Shown: positions 1-11,623, counted from the first letter of the stretch. The stretch: DNA of 64,000 nucleotides from Blepharisma stoltei (GCA_914767885.1 CAJZBQ010000058.1:62001-126000), one strand, 5' to 3'. Notes: generated by a model from the sequence alone, not told the origin. Program-made: numbers and translations.

Positions 1-2064
1 AACTCAGGACTTAGTGACGAGTCCATAAACGGACTGACAAGTGCTTTAGGAGAAGAAAATTGTGAAAAAATAAAAAATCTAGTCGATGAAATCAATGCTG
101 GGAATCCTGATGCCATTTTAGAGCTGGAATGCGACAATAATAAAGAATCCCGCACCAGAATACATCAAGCTATTAAAAAATTCGCCTCAGGATTAGGAAC
201 TTCTACTGATTTAGCAACAAATAAAATTAAAGTTTATAATGGGGAGCTGACAAATAATCCAAAAAAACGAAAAAAGTTTGGAATTGATGCCAGAAAATTA
301 GTGAAGCCTCCAGCAGATTTTATTGAATTTACGCTATGAAAAGAAAATATAGAAACAATGGGTGCCATTAAACAAATTGCAAGAATGATAGGGACAAAAG
401 ACAAATATCTTGGCATTGCAGGAAATAAAGACAAGAGAGGAATAACTACACAAAGGGCTACTGTATTTTGCAATTTATTGCCAGTTCTGAAAACCACTGA
501 TTTTGGAGAAAATATTAAGATAGGAAATTTCAAATATACAGATAGGCAGCTGAAGCTAGGGGATTTGAAAGGAAATCAATTTACTATTGTTATAAAGAAT
601 ATTGATAGTAGTATTCCTAGTGAAGTTTTAAGCTCGAGGCTAGAAGAATTATCAAGAATTGGCTTTGTAAATTATTCATTTTACATATAAATTTACAAAT
701 AGCTGGTAAACATAAATCTTATCCTATAACAAATATAATGCAATTCTTATTATTTTTTGAGATTAATTAAAAAATAAATAATATTTTGGACTTCAAAGAT
801 TTGGAAAATCTGCCAAAAACCCAACACACATAATCGGCCTTGCTATGATAAAATGCGATCACCGCAAAGCTGTTGACATGATTTTAGGAGCTCGAGATTG
901 CAAAGATCCTGAAGAGTATAAAGCCAGAGAAACCTGGGAGCAAACACACAACGTTGAAGAAACCCTTAATCTCTTTCCAAAACATTGTGTATTATATATT
1001 TAGTATATTTGATTAAACTAAAATGTAGCGGTCGCTGGGATTATTTCAGCCCTTAGCTGTCTTGCCGCCGTTTCAGATCAGTGACCCTAAGCACCGGCGT
1101 CACACACCATGTACTTTTCTGTCTACACCACAAAAAAAGTGATATCAGCTGTTTCTCGAATATGCTTAGGTCTAGCTCTGTGACATTTGACTCCTTAAGA
1201 GTAAGTGGAAGGAGCGCCAATATCTACTTTTTCGACTATCTTGCCTTGCTAAGGCGTATAATTACTTCCAAGAGTGTGAGTCGGCTTTGCACCTAGAGTT
1301 TGCCGTCATCTGTAGTTTGAGGAGTTAAGCCTGTCATGGTATCCCGACCTGTCAAAAGCCCAGTCCGGACTTCCTGATCAATCACCACCTGACCTTATAC
1401 GACTCGCCATCTTTTAAAAAATTGTATTTAATATATGGAAAGAAATATTTTAATGGGCATGAAAAAAGCTGGAGGAAACGAAACATTTTTAAACGGAATT
1501 ATGAGCTTGCCAAGAAACTCCAGGACACTCTATGGGCACGCCTACCAAAGTTATATATGGAATAAAGCAGTTTCTTATAGACTGACATTATCAAGATCCC
1601 CAAGTAATCCGTAAATAGTTCCTGGAGATCTTATATTAATAAGAGAAGGACAATTAAAAGTGCTGGAAGAGGCGGATTTGCAAAATTATTCAATAAACGA
1701 CATTGTGCTCCCACTGCCAGGAGCTAAAATTGAGTAAATATTATATAGGTTTCCTAAAAATGAAATGGCTGAATTTTATCAAAAATTATATGACGAAGAC
1801 CAAGTAACAATAAATACATATACAGAAATCTATAAGTAAAAAATAAGCAGAGAAATGGCTCTTTCAGGAGATTATAGAAAAATCGTTTCAAAGCCAGGGA
1901 ATTTTGAATGGAGCGAAATTTATTTTCCTGATTTAGACACAAATGAGCCTTCAACTGGTCCTATTCGAAGTCTGAGAATAAAATTTACCTTGCCTCCATC
2001 ATCTTATGCAACTATGTGCCTCAGAGAAATTATGGGAAATAATGAATATTTAAGTAACGAATAA
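1..2064 (+). CDS. PUS7: PUS7/TruD-type tRNA/mRNA pseudouridine synthase, 5' end outside window
   Basis: This gene isomerises uridine to pseudouridine in RNA; PUS7 is the eukaryotic TruD homologue. The reading frame is open from base 1. The TruD signature GNKDKRGITTQ is at 418-450; the Asp in NKDK is the expected catalytic residue. Other matches to PUS7 are LGDLKGNQFTIVI, YFGLQRFG (only after IES removal), GHAYQSYIWN, YSINDIVLPLPG and the C-terminal LPPSSYATMCLREIM. An in-frame TGA at 340-342 is read as Trp. There are three 15-nt introns (1604-1618, 1734-1748, 1836-1850) and two IESs (675-783 and about 995-1433). The stop is 2062-2064. Family assignment is very secure. Confidence 0.95.
675..783. 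other. IES in PUS7, TA-bounded, 109 bp
   Basis: Removing it between TA repeats at 673-674 and 782-783 joins GFVN to YFGLQRFG, the conserved PUS7 motif, in frame. The insert is AT-rich, with in-frame stops. Confidence 0.9.
995..1433 (-). mobile_element. IES in PUS7 made of a retroposon-like sequence, about 439 bp
   Basis: Bounded by TATAT direct repeats at 993-997 and 1432-1436; removal joins the KHC block to the MERNILMGMKKAGG block in frame. The interior is much more GC-rich than the surroundings. On the minus strand the element starts near AAAAGATGGCGAGTCG, resembling the 5' end of the other retroposons in this window. Flanks ATTGTGTATTATATAT and ATTGTATTTAATATAT look like a decayed target-site duplication. 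Confidence 0.7.
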
Positions 2065-2090
2065 TGAATTAGGTTAATTTAATTTATCTA

Positions 2091-3916
2091 TTATCTATAG
2101 GACAATCCACCACTTATAAAGCTATCTTTATATACATAAAATGGCGTATGACGTCCGACCCGTCCTCTCGTGTGACGGTAACCCATGTATATCCGGGCAT
2201 GGTTTTCAGGAGGAATGATATAGCCCAGCAACATCAGGAGCCCAGAAGCGACGGGCTTAAGCACAGACCCGCTGATTTGTGGCCTGATCCTTGGGCAGTT
2301 AATCGTGAATCCTTTTTCCAGCAGCGCCCTAGCCAGTGGGTGCCCGAAATGGAGCAGGGTGATTTCCCTGCTCAGGCTGCTCGTGATGGCTTTGCCCCGA
2401 ATCACGGAAGTGGTTGAGTTTTTACTCAGGGATGACCTGGTAAAAGGGGAGGCAGGCTAGACGTGGAACAAGGCGGTCCCTCCGGTTAAAGGGTCTAAAT
2501 TAAATGAACGACACCGGCCAGGGTAGGTACAGTTGGCCTTGAAGGGCGAAGGGACTGAGTTTGGAAATGGTGGTGCTCAGCAGATGTCTACGGACACAAA
2601 AAGGGCAACCCACTACCGAGAAACCAGGGGTTTCGGCCTGGGCTCAGAGTTACCAGAGGTGGAAGTCCACCCAATTCGCTTGTGCCAACACGCCACTGGA
2701 AGTAGAGACTTTAATATTCAGCTTTAACATTAACATTAACATTAGCATAAAGCTATCTTTGACCATCTCTTCTTGTATAGCTTTAGCTTCAGTAAGCCTC
2801 TCTTCATTTCTTCTTATTAAATCAGAGATTTTTTTCTTGTCTCTTTCGTATGCGGCATTGAATTCTAGTTCTTTTATTTTCTGTTTTAGCTCAGCTTGCT
2901 CTTTTTCCAATGTAACTATACTAAGCTAAATTAGTCTAAAATAATAAAATAGGGCTAGATATCTATTTTTAAAAAAAATAGTAGCTAATTTTAGGGTTAT
3001 TGCATTAATTTATAGAAAAAGAGATATCATGTGGCTTATATCATCCAAATAATTATTTTTTTGGCTTTCTCGTGGAGGTTTTGGAGAAGGCAATCTTAAG
3101 CTTCTTTTTAAACTTTTCTTTTTGCTCTCTCTTGAACATACATGCCTATGCCGATTTTCAGGTTTAGGACTCGCTAGCGGAGATTGGATCTTAGCACCTT
3201 CATCTCATTTCATTTTTGCCGCAAGCAATTGGCTGTCTTTTTCTCTTATCCTCCATATTAAAAAATTAAAACAAAACCATGATAATAAAAAAATACTAAA
3301 AAAAAAAAAAATAAAAAAATAAAAGAGCTAGGGACTGGATATAAATTTGTTCATTTTCTTCTAATTTTCTCTTAAAAGCTTCTGCTTGCTGCTCTTTTTT
3401 GATTTTCAACTCTTTGTAATTTTCCTGCATCTCTTGCAGCTGTTTTGTAATATTCAAAGTTTCTTCTCTGAACTGTTTTCTTTCATAACTAACTCTATCT
3501 TGAAGTTCCCTAAAATCTTTTTCCCATGCAACCTTTTCTTTTGCGTGCTTTTCAATATGCATTTCTTTTTCTTTTTTCACAATTTCCAATTGAGTATGCA
3601 AGTAATTTCTTTCAGTTCTCAGCTTGGCTAGTTCTTTGCCCATTTGTTGGACTTCGTTTTCAAGAGATTTTAAGGTATGTTTTACCTCAGCGTCTTTATC
3701 AGTAGCGATATGACTGTATTTTCCAGCGTAGTCTTCTTCTTCTGAACTGAGTTCGGGGTAGAATTTATTTGTAGGGGATTCGTTAAGGAGTTGGGTGTAA
3801 TCTCTTCCTGGGGAAGGGGTACGGGCTTTTGAGCTTGGATCTTCTATAGGATTTTGAGGATTTAAAGCACTTCCTGTGCTGCTCATATGAAATTTTCTTT
3901 CGTCTGAAAACGACAT
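2091..3916 (-). CDS. Coiled-coil protein of unknown function (about 341 aa)
   Basis: Not recognised by name. The N-terminal ~100 residues are Ser/Pro-rich and acidic (SSEEEDYAGKYS). A long heptad-rich coiled coil follows, rich in E, K, Q and R (LKSLENEVQQMGKELAKLR). A basic Ser/Pro linker (SPLASPKP, LRLPSPKP) precedes a second coiled coil (LEKEQAELKQKIKELEF). The protein ends in SFISGGLSYR. The sequence is assembled from three blocks by removing IESs 3258-3330 and 2919-3014, and by removing one copy of the direct repeat plus the retroposon at 2130-2746. Total is then 342 codons. A TGA in the middle block is Trp. A structural or cytoskeletal role is plausible but is only inferred. Confidence 0.75.
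2130..2746 (+). mobile_element. Retroposon (non-LTR type) in a coding exon, with 14-bp TSD
   Basis: Flanked by exact direct repeats ATAAAGCTATCTTT at 2116-2129 and 2747-2760. The 5' end reads ATATACATAAAATGGCG; the body is GC-rich; the 3' end is a short ACATTA repeat tail. Removing element plus one repeat restores the end of the coiled-coil gene on the opposite strand. No long ORF is supported, so it is SINE-like or a truncated LINE. Confidence 0.85.
2919..3014. other. IES in coiled-coil gene, 96 bp
   Basis: TA-bounded (2917-2918 and 3013-3014). Removal joins the middle exon, which otherwise hits a stop, to the C-terminal coiled coil in frame. Confidence 0.8.
3258..3330. other. IES in coiled-coil gene, 73 bp
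   Basis: TA-bounded (3256-3257 and 3329-3330). It consists almost only of A/T runs; removal joins ...QIYIQS to the middle exon ...REKDSQLL in frame. Confidence 0.85.
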
Positions 3917-4129
3917 GATTATTATAAATAAAATACAAATAATCGGGTATTTAAAAATTGAGAAATTTAATGAAATCTGAACAATTTATGATCATAAAAT
4001 CTATAAAAATCACCAAAAGCCTTACAAGTGTTTGTTATATAAATTTTCCTATAAACAATTATTTTAAAAAATTAAAATATTTTTAAATAGGTTATAGAAA
4101 AGTATCAATTTCCTCCATTTTACGAATAT

Positions 4130-4600
4130 ATGAATATTAAAGAGAAAATACAGCAGCTCCTCTGTGAGCCCCTTGATCAGTTTGGAAGAGGCCACATCTC
4201 ATCCTCTTTTATGTCAGATGCCCCTGATTCACAACACTCTTTTGAAAGAATCGAAAAGCCCGTCGCCAGTAGTGTTAAGCCTATCCCAATAGGAACGGGC
4301 CAATCAAGTAAAAATAAAGCTGACTTATTTAAGCAATCCCGCGCTTCACACATTTCACAAAACTCACAGGAAGATTTAATAACTGCTGTTAACCCACACA
4401 AGCCTATAGAAAATCCAAAGACAAAAGATCTTGATCGATCAGCTAATAAACCTAAACCATCAAGAATAATCCCCTGAAGTAGCAAATCTCAACCTAAAAA
4501 AATTACAGAGAGCTCTATAGACTCTGTACTAAAAGAAATTGGGCTTGAAAAATTTCCTTTCTGGGCTCTAGAATATCTGAGCATAGTTTATAAGCAATAA
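4130..4600 (+). CDS. Small Ser/Lys-rich protein of unknown function (156 aa)
   Basis: Single exon starting MNIKEKIQQLLCEPLDQF. It is low in hydrophobic residues and rich in S, K, P and N, so probably largely disordered, with a short hydrophobic C-terminus (LEKFPFWALEYLSIVYKQ). One in-frame TGA (4475-4477) is read as Trp; with TGA as a stop it would end there and lose the conserved-looking C-terminus. No family recognised. It lies between two coiled-coil genes and is divergent from the upstream one. Confidence 0.65.
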
Positions 4601-4720
4601 AATGACTAATTTTTTGTCTTTATTTTTATATTAAATTCATAATAGTTTTTTATATTTTTTTTTTTCTTTTTCGAAAAAAATAGTGATTGACTAAGATAAT
4701 TTGATGGTATAATAGAAAAT

Positions 4721-6804
4721 ATGGGGAGTGGAGGCAGCAAATTTAATAAATAATTAAACGATTAAACTGACCATAAGCGGGTAAATTTATTAGTATTGTC
4801 TTGGCTCCAGGAATAGTTGGCTTGATAGACTCCGGAGTACAAATGAGGAAAGTGGAAGGCTTTTTTTTTTTTGATTTCTGGCCAGTCTAAGGGATCAGCT
4901 CCCTAGATCGGAGTCATCGTCATCTGAAGAGTGCCTAATGGTCATGATGAGAGAAGACCATGTGTAGGTAAAACCTGACTAGCTATCTGGCTGTGACATC
5001 ATATTTAAAAAGGGACAAGTCCCTGCTTCAGTTTTCAAAAGGAGAGGTCCTCCTGCTCCATAAGAGTGCCTCGGAGGTTAATTTCCCTCAACTCACCATT
5101 TTATTTCTGGAGGCAGCAAGGAATCTGTGATGCACGGTCTTAAAGAAGAAATCGATAAGACCAAGCACCAAAAGCATAAGCTAGAAGAAGAAAGGGAAGA
5201 GCTCAAAGAAGACCAAAAGAAACACCAAGAAAAAGAGGCTGAACACCAGCGAAAGCTAGCAGAGGTAAAACAGATTCATGAAGGCCTTGACAAGCGTCAC
5301 AAAGAACTCAAAAGAGAGCTTGGTAACGTTGAACCCGAAGTACAAGCTGTCAAGAACAAGAAGATCGCCTTAGATGACAAAGTCAGAGTCGATAAAATAG
5401 CCATAAAAACTATGAACCAAGAAATCGCCCAAGGTCAAGAGCACATTGCTCAAAGCAAAGAAATCATCCATACAAGAACAGAAGAAATTGAAAAGCTCAG
5501 GAAAAAAGTAGAGAAGAAACAAGAAAAGCTTCACAAGTTCGATGGGGTTGATGCTTATTTTTTATAAAGAAATTTAATTTATTTTTCAAAATGGTTATAA
5601 CCTTGGTTTTAAAAAATGAAAAAAATATAACTCCCGTCCATGAGCAAAAAAATTTTATTCACAGAGGGTGTTAATTTTTTTTTTTAAATTTTTCTCATAT
5701 TTTTTTTTAATTTAAAAAGCCCCTATTTGAAATAATTGAAAGCAAATATAGAATTTTTCCATAGATGGCGCTGTTTGCCCTTGATTTGCCCACTGAGAAA
5801 ATTTTTTGGTTTGTCCAAACCATATGGTACTGGTCGAACCAAAAAATTTTCTCAGTGCCCAAATCAAGGGCAAACAGCGCCAAATTTGGGAAAATTCTAT
5901 ATTAATTTAATATTTATAAAATGGATGCTTTAAAATGCAAACTGTTTAAAATTAAACAGAGGTTTAATTACAGCAATTATCATTTATATAGCAAAAGTTT
6001 TCTGGTTCAGCTACAGGAGGAGTAAGTGAAATTCATATAACTGGCTTTTTACCTGGAAAAATAAAAACTAGCCGGGTTGAGGAGAGAAAAAATGCATTGA
6101 CGTCAGAAGTCGCAAATCTAGAAAAGCAGGCCAGCGACAAAGAAAAAGAAATCCAAGCAGGAGAAGCCAGAATTGAGAACAGAAAGAAAGAAAACAAAAG
6201 AAAGAAAGAGCTTCAAGGGCAAATTGAAGACGAAAAAGAAAAAACTCCAAAATTAACCAATAAACTCAGTGATGTTGAACAAGACGTCGCAGAACTCGTC
6301 AATCTCCAACAATCAGGAATCGCAGTTCAAGCTGAAAACGATAAAATTAACCAGCAAATTAACGCAACAGCAATAACTCCTCAGGAAACTGACGCCATGA
6401 ATAAGCTCAAAGAAACAGTCCGAGGCAAGGAAAAAGAAATCGCTGACACTGAGCTCATGAACTCCAGAAGAAACAAGCTCGGCAAGCAGCTGAACGAAAC
6501 AATGGCCATTACCCCAGTCCTCGAAAAGAAAAAGGCCAAAATTGTTGACGACATCCACGCCCTAGAAAGAGAAATCAAGATGAGAAACGAAAAAGAGACT
6601 GAAGCCCTCGCTGAAGAGCTCAATAAAAAAATAAACAAGCTTAACGATCATGAAGCCGAAATTAATGAGCATTATGGAGAAGAACTGAAGAAGCTAGAAG
6701 AAATATTGGCAAAGAAAGCAGAAAAGAAGAGCAGAAGAGAAGAAGAGAGAAACGAAATCCTTGGAAGAGTCAATGAGCTTAAAACTGAACTTGCAGCAGC
6801 TTAA
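4721..6804 (+). CDS. Long coiled-coil protein (about 414 aa) interrupted by a retroposon and a MITE-type IES
   Basis: The ATG at 4721 begins MGSGGSK, then a 367-bp retroposon interrupts; the frame resumes with ESVMHGLKEEIDKTK at 5120. The product is almost entirely coiled coil, very rich in K, E, Q and R (KLEEEREELKEDQKKHQEK). A short hydrophobic interval (SEIHITGFLPGKIK) lies at the second junction, and the end is GRVNELKTELAAA. Removing 4741-5119 (element plus one repeat copy) and the IES 5565-6024 gives 415 codons. GC content is higher than in neighbouring genes, suggesting strong expression. The likely role is a filament or cytoskeletal structural protein (inference). Confidence 0.8.
4741..5107 (-). 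mobile_element. Retroposon (non-LTR type) in the first coding exon, 12-bp TSD without TA
   Basis: Flanked by exact direct repeats TGGAGGCAGCAA at 4729-4740 and 5108-5119. On the minus strand it begins GAAATAAAATGGTGAGTTG and ends in an AT-rich tail (TTTAATTATTTATTAAA). Its 5' part is similar to the copy at 47270 (shared TATGGAGCAGG and CCGAGG blocks). The duplication has no TA dinucleotide. Confidence 0.85.
5565..6024. mobile_element. IES built on an F2-type MITE with a nested palindrome, 460 bp
   Basis: TA at 5563-5564 and 6023-6024; removal joins GVDAYFL to SEIHITGF in frame. A MITE end (TA-ACTCCCGTCCATGAGC) begins at 5629 and the other end is GGAGGAG-TA. The motif plus its inverse form a hairpin near the left end. 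A second palindromic element is nested inside at about 5748-5901. Confidence 0.8.
5748..5901. repeat. Nested palindromic element inside the IES
   Basis: Arms at about 5748-5811 and 5837-5901 are nearly perfect inverted repeats; the inner part of the arm starts GGCGCTGTTTGCCCTTGA and ends AAATTTTTTGGTT. The left end contains CATAGATGGCGC, similar to the end of the fold-back element at 13775. Confidence 0.8.
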
Positions 6805-6829
6805 ATAACAAGTTATTTAAAATAGGTAC

Positions 6830-8605
6830 CTAACTTTTAACTTTAAAATACCGAACTCGGTTAGAAAAGACGTGGAACATCGCAAAAGGTGTAAGCATAA
6901 TAAAGATATGCCAGAAGGAGTGGACCTAAGTGAAAATTACGATTCAATAACTGTTGTTTGTTTCTGAAAATTTGCAGATAAGGGCCATAAAAAGGGTGGA
7001 GGCTGCAATAAAAATCCATTTTCATTGAAAGTCGCCGCTTTCCCAGAAAAACCAATAAGCTTGGTCCCAGCTCCACCAGCTGCCGTAGACTTCTTTTGAG
7101 TCTTTATGGATAAGATAAAGCCATCTTGACAGTGGTATCAGCCCTGCTATTAAAGGTGGCTATATAAGATTTACCATAATTGAAAATAAAATCCCATTGA
7201 AATTGTTATGCAAGCCTATATATAAAAGCAGTGCAAAAATAAAGCAATATAAAGCCAACTTGTGGTTGTGGTTCCTAAATCTCGCCACTTTTATTAATGC
7301 AGCCATAATACTCATATAGCTGAGGGTAAAATCAGCCACTCTTAGAGTTTGTGGCTCCATCCCAAAGCACTCATAGCCTCAGTCACAAGAGTGATAAACC
7401 ATGCTTGCCATCATATTTGTGCCATAAACAGCGACTTCTCCATAATACCAATGCAAAATCCCTGTAATAATTGCAGGAACCATAGCCAAGTTTGAATAGA
7501 CCAGCATGTAGAGTCCTGTCATATAAGTATTTTCGTTTAAAGCTAATTTCTCACAGTTCGCGCCTGCAGTATTGCCGCCGCATTTGCAAGAAAACGCTAT
7601 TTCTTTGAACATGGCATGTTTTTGGCCATTGCATAGGTTATTCCCGACTTCAGTTTTAAATATTCCTAAATCATAATATAAAGTACTGTTAATTGATGGG
7701 TCGATTTTTATTGCCATAATGTTATAGCCTGATTTTAAATACCCAATTTCCATTAATAGTGATAAGCCATATGACTGCTTTATGATTTTGCAATACAAAG
7801 TCGAAGACTTGCAATTTTTGATTGAAAGATAAGAATCAGAATTTTGAAGAGATACTGAGATTTCTATATGTGACATTAAAAGACTATCAATATACTCTTC
7901 ATCGATATCATAGTTATAAATAGTCATTTTAAACCCATATCTGTATTGGCAGTCTTTTGAACTGACTAAAAATCCATGGTTTTGCGATGTTTTATTCTGA
8001 TCAAAATTTCCACCAATAAAATCTTGGCTTACATCTTCTTTTATCTGTATATATTTTTCGATATTTTTATGCATAAAAATATCTGAATCGTCATTTTGTA
8101 CATCAAGTATTTCTGTATTAGATTTTGCTTTTCCATCTAAAAATGCTGCATTTTTAATCGCTGTATTTTCTGAATCTGATAAATAATAATAAGAAACAGC
8201 TTTAATTTGATATCCCCAGCCATGGACTGTATAAGCTGGATATCTCTGAAAAGATCCTGTAAGCCCGCCATCAATTTTGAATACAGCAGTTTTATACTTT
8301 TCAGGGTATGGGATACTAACAAGGGTTTGTAATCCTTCATATAAAGGTGCCTTATAATCATAATAATTTTCATCAGGGACTGCATCAAATCTAATATATA
8401 TATAAGGCGTTGGGTCAGGGTACTCATAAAGAACCTTATCATTGTCTAAAAAAATAATTTCAATTGTAATATGAAGCAAAGGCATGTCTATGATTTCAAT
8501 AGAGTCATAACAGATCTGCATTTTCTTGCATTTGCCAATAGCATAAGTCTCTTCATATGTAGCAAGCTCTGAAGCAAAGGCAAGTGATAAGAAAAGATAA
8601 AGCAT
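6830..8605 (-). CDS. TMEM8/DUF3522-type CREST-superfamily membrane protein with EGF-like motif (581 aa)
   Basis: The CREST superfamily holds membrane hydrolases such as PGAP6/TMEM8 and the alkaline ceramidases. Here an N-terminal signal peptide (MLYLFLSLAFA) precedes a ~330-residue extracellular region. A Cys cluster with EGF-like spacing (CKCGGNTAGANCE) follows, then a C-terminal multi-span domain. Conserved metal-site residues are visible: YHSCD in the first membrane part, VADFTLSY in the middle, and VHSFWHIF near the end. Two 15-nt introns (7160-7174 and 6926-6940) must be removed to reach the last motif; several TGA codons are Trp. Stop at 6830-6832. It converges with the coiled-coil gene ending at 6804. 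A role in cleaving lipid or GPI anchors is family inference, not shown. Confidence 0.85.
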
Positions 8606-8808
8606 ATTATATGAGCCTTATAAAATGGGCAAATAAATGAAATTTGTCCATTTTTTGTTTAGAAAGCAGTAAAATCCCAAGAAAATTGTTTAAAACTAAA
8701 TTTGTTAGTTTTTATTAACAGTAAGAGGCAGAAATAGTGAAAAATTAATAATATTACTGTTAGTTTATGATAAAAAGATAAAAGTACTGCAATTATTTGA
8801 GATTGTAA

Positions 8809-11454
8809 ATGGCACAGAAAACTAACTCCCCCCCCCTTTAAATTGAAACAAAAAAATTTTGTTTCAATTTATTATAAAAAAATTTATATATAAAAATTTT
8901 TTCAGAGATAAAATTTTATAGAAAATAAATTATATAAATTTAAAGAGACAATAAATTGAGTAAATTATATTTAATAACATTATAATTTTATGACAATGCC
9001 TATGTTTGAAGCATATTAAATAGGATATTAACGTATTTACATATAAAATAATGATTTTTACCTATAAAATTTTCTATTATAATAAAATTTTTTGTTTCAA
9101 TTTTAAGGGGGGGTAATTTCCCAAAAAAGTAGGAATTTTACTTATATTTTGTTTCAATTTAAAGGGGGGGGGAGTAAGAATGCAGCACTGAAATCCTGGG
9201 ATGAGTTTCTCAAACTCCAGGACGACTATGAGACAAAAATGGAGAAACTCCGTGAGTCTCAGCTTGGATTAATTTCTCCTCAAAGCCAGCGTCCACTGTA
9301 AGATTAACTTAGAGCATGAGTCCATATGATTAATCCTGAATTTGCAGGAGAAACAATTGATTATTTTCAAAGCGCCAAATCGCAAGAGCTCAATGATTTG
9401 CCGAACGGTAACAAAGCCTTTGATGATTCACAAAATGTGTGAACCGGCCCTTTGGCTTCTCTGAAAACTCCAGACAGAGAAGAAAAGATCTCAAGAATTA
9501 TCAATATTTTTATTAACAAAAGGCCAGATATAGGGTATGCATATGGAATGAAGAATATTGCTGCAGTTTTAGTCGTTATTTTTACTGTGGAAAGTGATGC
9601 ATTTGTGATTTTCGCCCACATAATTGAAAATGTCTTTCCGGAAGTATGAATCATATAGGGTTATTTTCAAAATACAAATAGAAAGCTAGCAAAACATAAA
9701 GAGCTCAGAATATTCGAGCTTATGGCTGAAAAAATGCGGCCAAAGCTTTTAGTTTCGCTAAAAGCAGTTTTCAAGCCATCGGGCAGAAATGTAAAGGAAC
9801 AAGACATAACTCCATTCATTTTGACTATGAAAAGGCTTGGGGATGTCTGATTTTCTACTCTTTTTTCCACAATTTTATTTCAATCTGATTTGCTCCGGAT
9901 CTGAGACAACATGTTTATATACGGCTTCTCATTTCTCCAAAAATTTGGGCTTGTTCTCTTAAGCAAGCACGAAGGCACCTTAAAAAATCATATAAAAAGA
10001 GAAACAAAATCCCTAGGCATCGGAGCCACCGTTGACTCTTTAATTATTGCTGGAAATGCAGGAAAAAACAAACTCAATGCAAATCCAATAAAACTGCCTA
10101 TAGAAAAACTATTAAAAAAAGCCCACACAAAGCCAAGATATAAAGAATTAAAAAGCAGCCTTTACAATGAAAATGCCCAAAGAATCGAAAGCGACCATCT
10201 AGAAAGGCTGCACAAGCTGAGAGAATGCAAAAGGTTTTTAAGGGGAAAAGGGCAAACATTTGCATATAATGAAGCTCTTGATGCGTTTAGGGTGTTAAAC
10301 TCGATACAGAGGGATGGAAAAGTGTCAAGGACTGACTTTATTTTGTCGAATGACAAGTTTAAATGGACAACTGAAACCGCTGTATCTGTTTTTTCTACAT
10401 TTGACCAGAATGGAGAGGATAAAATCAGTTTGAACCATTTAAAAGGTGGATTGGCAGTGCTTGCAGAAATAATTTTGGAGCAGAAACTTGAGCTGCTGTT
10501 TTTTGCGTTTGATAGAGACCACTCAGGGATGCTCGACCCAGGTGAAATAATAAATCTTATGTCTGCAGTTGAGATAATTCTTGATGAAAAATCTAATACT
10601 TTTTATAGAGTTTCTACACCTTTGTATTCAAGAATGGACAGAAACCAAGATGGAAGAGTTGTTTTATACTGAATTTATTTAATTTTATGATAATTATTAT
10701 ATAAAATTTCTTATTTCTAATAACAAATATTATAAGCACCTTAAAAATTTTTTTATTATATTAATAAACCCTCTCTATAAGCGAATTTATCAAATGTGTA
10801 AAGGACGACTCCGCCTGTGCCCCAATTCTCGACTTTATCGCTGCCATAGAATCAGAGCTTGACATCAATGTGAAAGCTTTAGGGCTTATAGAAAATGGCG
10901 AAGATGGCAGCTACAGTGACATCCACTCTCCAATGCGGAGATCTCAAGATGGCTCCTCAATTTCTGACATCTCTTATGACCGAGAAGATGGAGAATACCC
11001 ACGTAATATGTATGAAGAATATGACGTAGAAAGTAATTAATATTCAGACAATGACTCAGGCAATGAAAATGAGTCAGAGCATGGTGAAGAAGAGGTAGAT
11101 ATAAGAAAATACAGTTCAAAAAAAGCAGCACACTTTGGCTATGGGACACGTGGAGGAGATGAAGATGTTGATTTAAAAAAATACAGCTCAAGGAAAGCTG
11201 TTGAAGATGTTGATGCAAAAAAATACAGCTCAAGGAAAGCTGTTAACCAAAATCATAGAAATTCCGAGACGAGTCATACTTTGGAAAGTGAAGAAGAGTA
11301 TAAAATAAAAATTCACCCACAGGCAAAAACAAGACATAGCTTGACTCAAAAACCAATAAATATTGAAATCCCACCTTCAGAAGAAACTGAAAAAGAACAA
11401 AAAAGAGGCACTTGTAATAGGCTTTGTACAAGAGAAACTTGCTTAATATTTTAA
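8809..11454 (+). CDS. TBC-domain (Rab GAP-like) protein with EF-hands (711 aa)
   Basis: TBC domains stimulate GTP hydrolysis by Rab GTPases. The TBC core is visible: NPEFAGETIDYF, ISRIINIFINKRPDIGYAYG and MKNIAAVLVVIF. C-terminal EF-hands follow: FDRDHSGMLDPGE, and MDRNQDGRVVL...SE, the last loop being completed only after removal of the IES at 10667-10779. The usual catalytic Arg of the IxxDxxR motif is not obvious, so GAP activity is uncertain. The acidic tail has three KYSS(K/R)KA repeats. The start codon (8809) is separated from the rest by a MITE-type IES. Three 15-nt introns: 9298-9312, 9644-9658, 11033-11047. The architecture recalls TBC1D8/9 without a visible GRAM domain. Confidence 0.85.
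8825..9176. mobile_element. F1-type MITE acting as IES, 352 bp
   Basis: TA at 8823-8824 and 9175-9176. Ends are CTCCCCCC and GGGGGGAG, followed inwards by TTTAAATTGAAACAAAA. Four copies of that motif are present: a hairpin pair at the left end and two in the same orientation at the right end. Removal fuses MAQKT to KNAALKSWDEF in frame. Confidence 0.85.
10667..10779. other. IES in an EF-hand loop, 113 bp
   Basis: TA at 10665-10666 and 10778-10779. Removal completes a canonical EF-hand loop (D-x-N-x-D-G-x-V-x-L-x-E). Confidence 0.9.
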
Positions 11455-11623
11455 GTAAATTTTTTAATAAATATCCATTATAAATGGTGAGTTGCTACAG
11501 GAGATAGGTTGTTGATAATTGTAAGAAAGTCTAATAAATACTCCAGTAGCACAACTTTTAAGACTGCGGATTTTTAATCTGTGTTGTTAATCCGTTTTTC
11601 CAAGTAATATTTATAATCTTTAG

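Noticed and set aside
2148-2727. Plus-strand ORFs of 60-120 codons
   Set aside because: They lie mostly within the TSD-flanked retroposon, overlap each other and match no reverse transcriptase or other family.
4475-4477. TGA as a stop codon
   Set aside because: Across the window TGA sits at conserved Trp positions (PUS7, PRPF6 HAT repeats, EF-hand, cyclin), so it is read as Trp; stops are TAA and TAG.
6860-7150. Plus-strand open frame (DVEHRKRCKHNK... to ...WQWYQPCY)
   Set aside because: It lies opposite the C-terminal exons of the TMEM8-like gene, whose 15-nt introns and conserved HSFWH motif are on the minus strand; it has no start codon.
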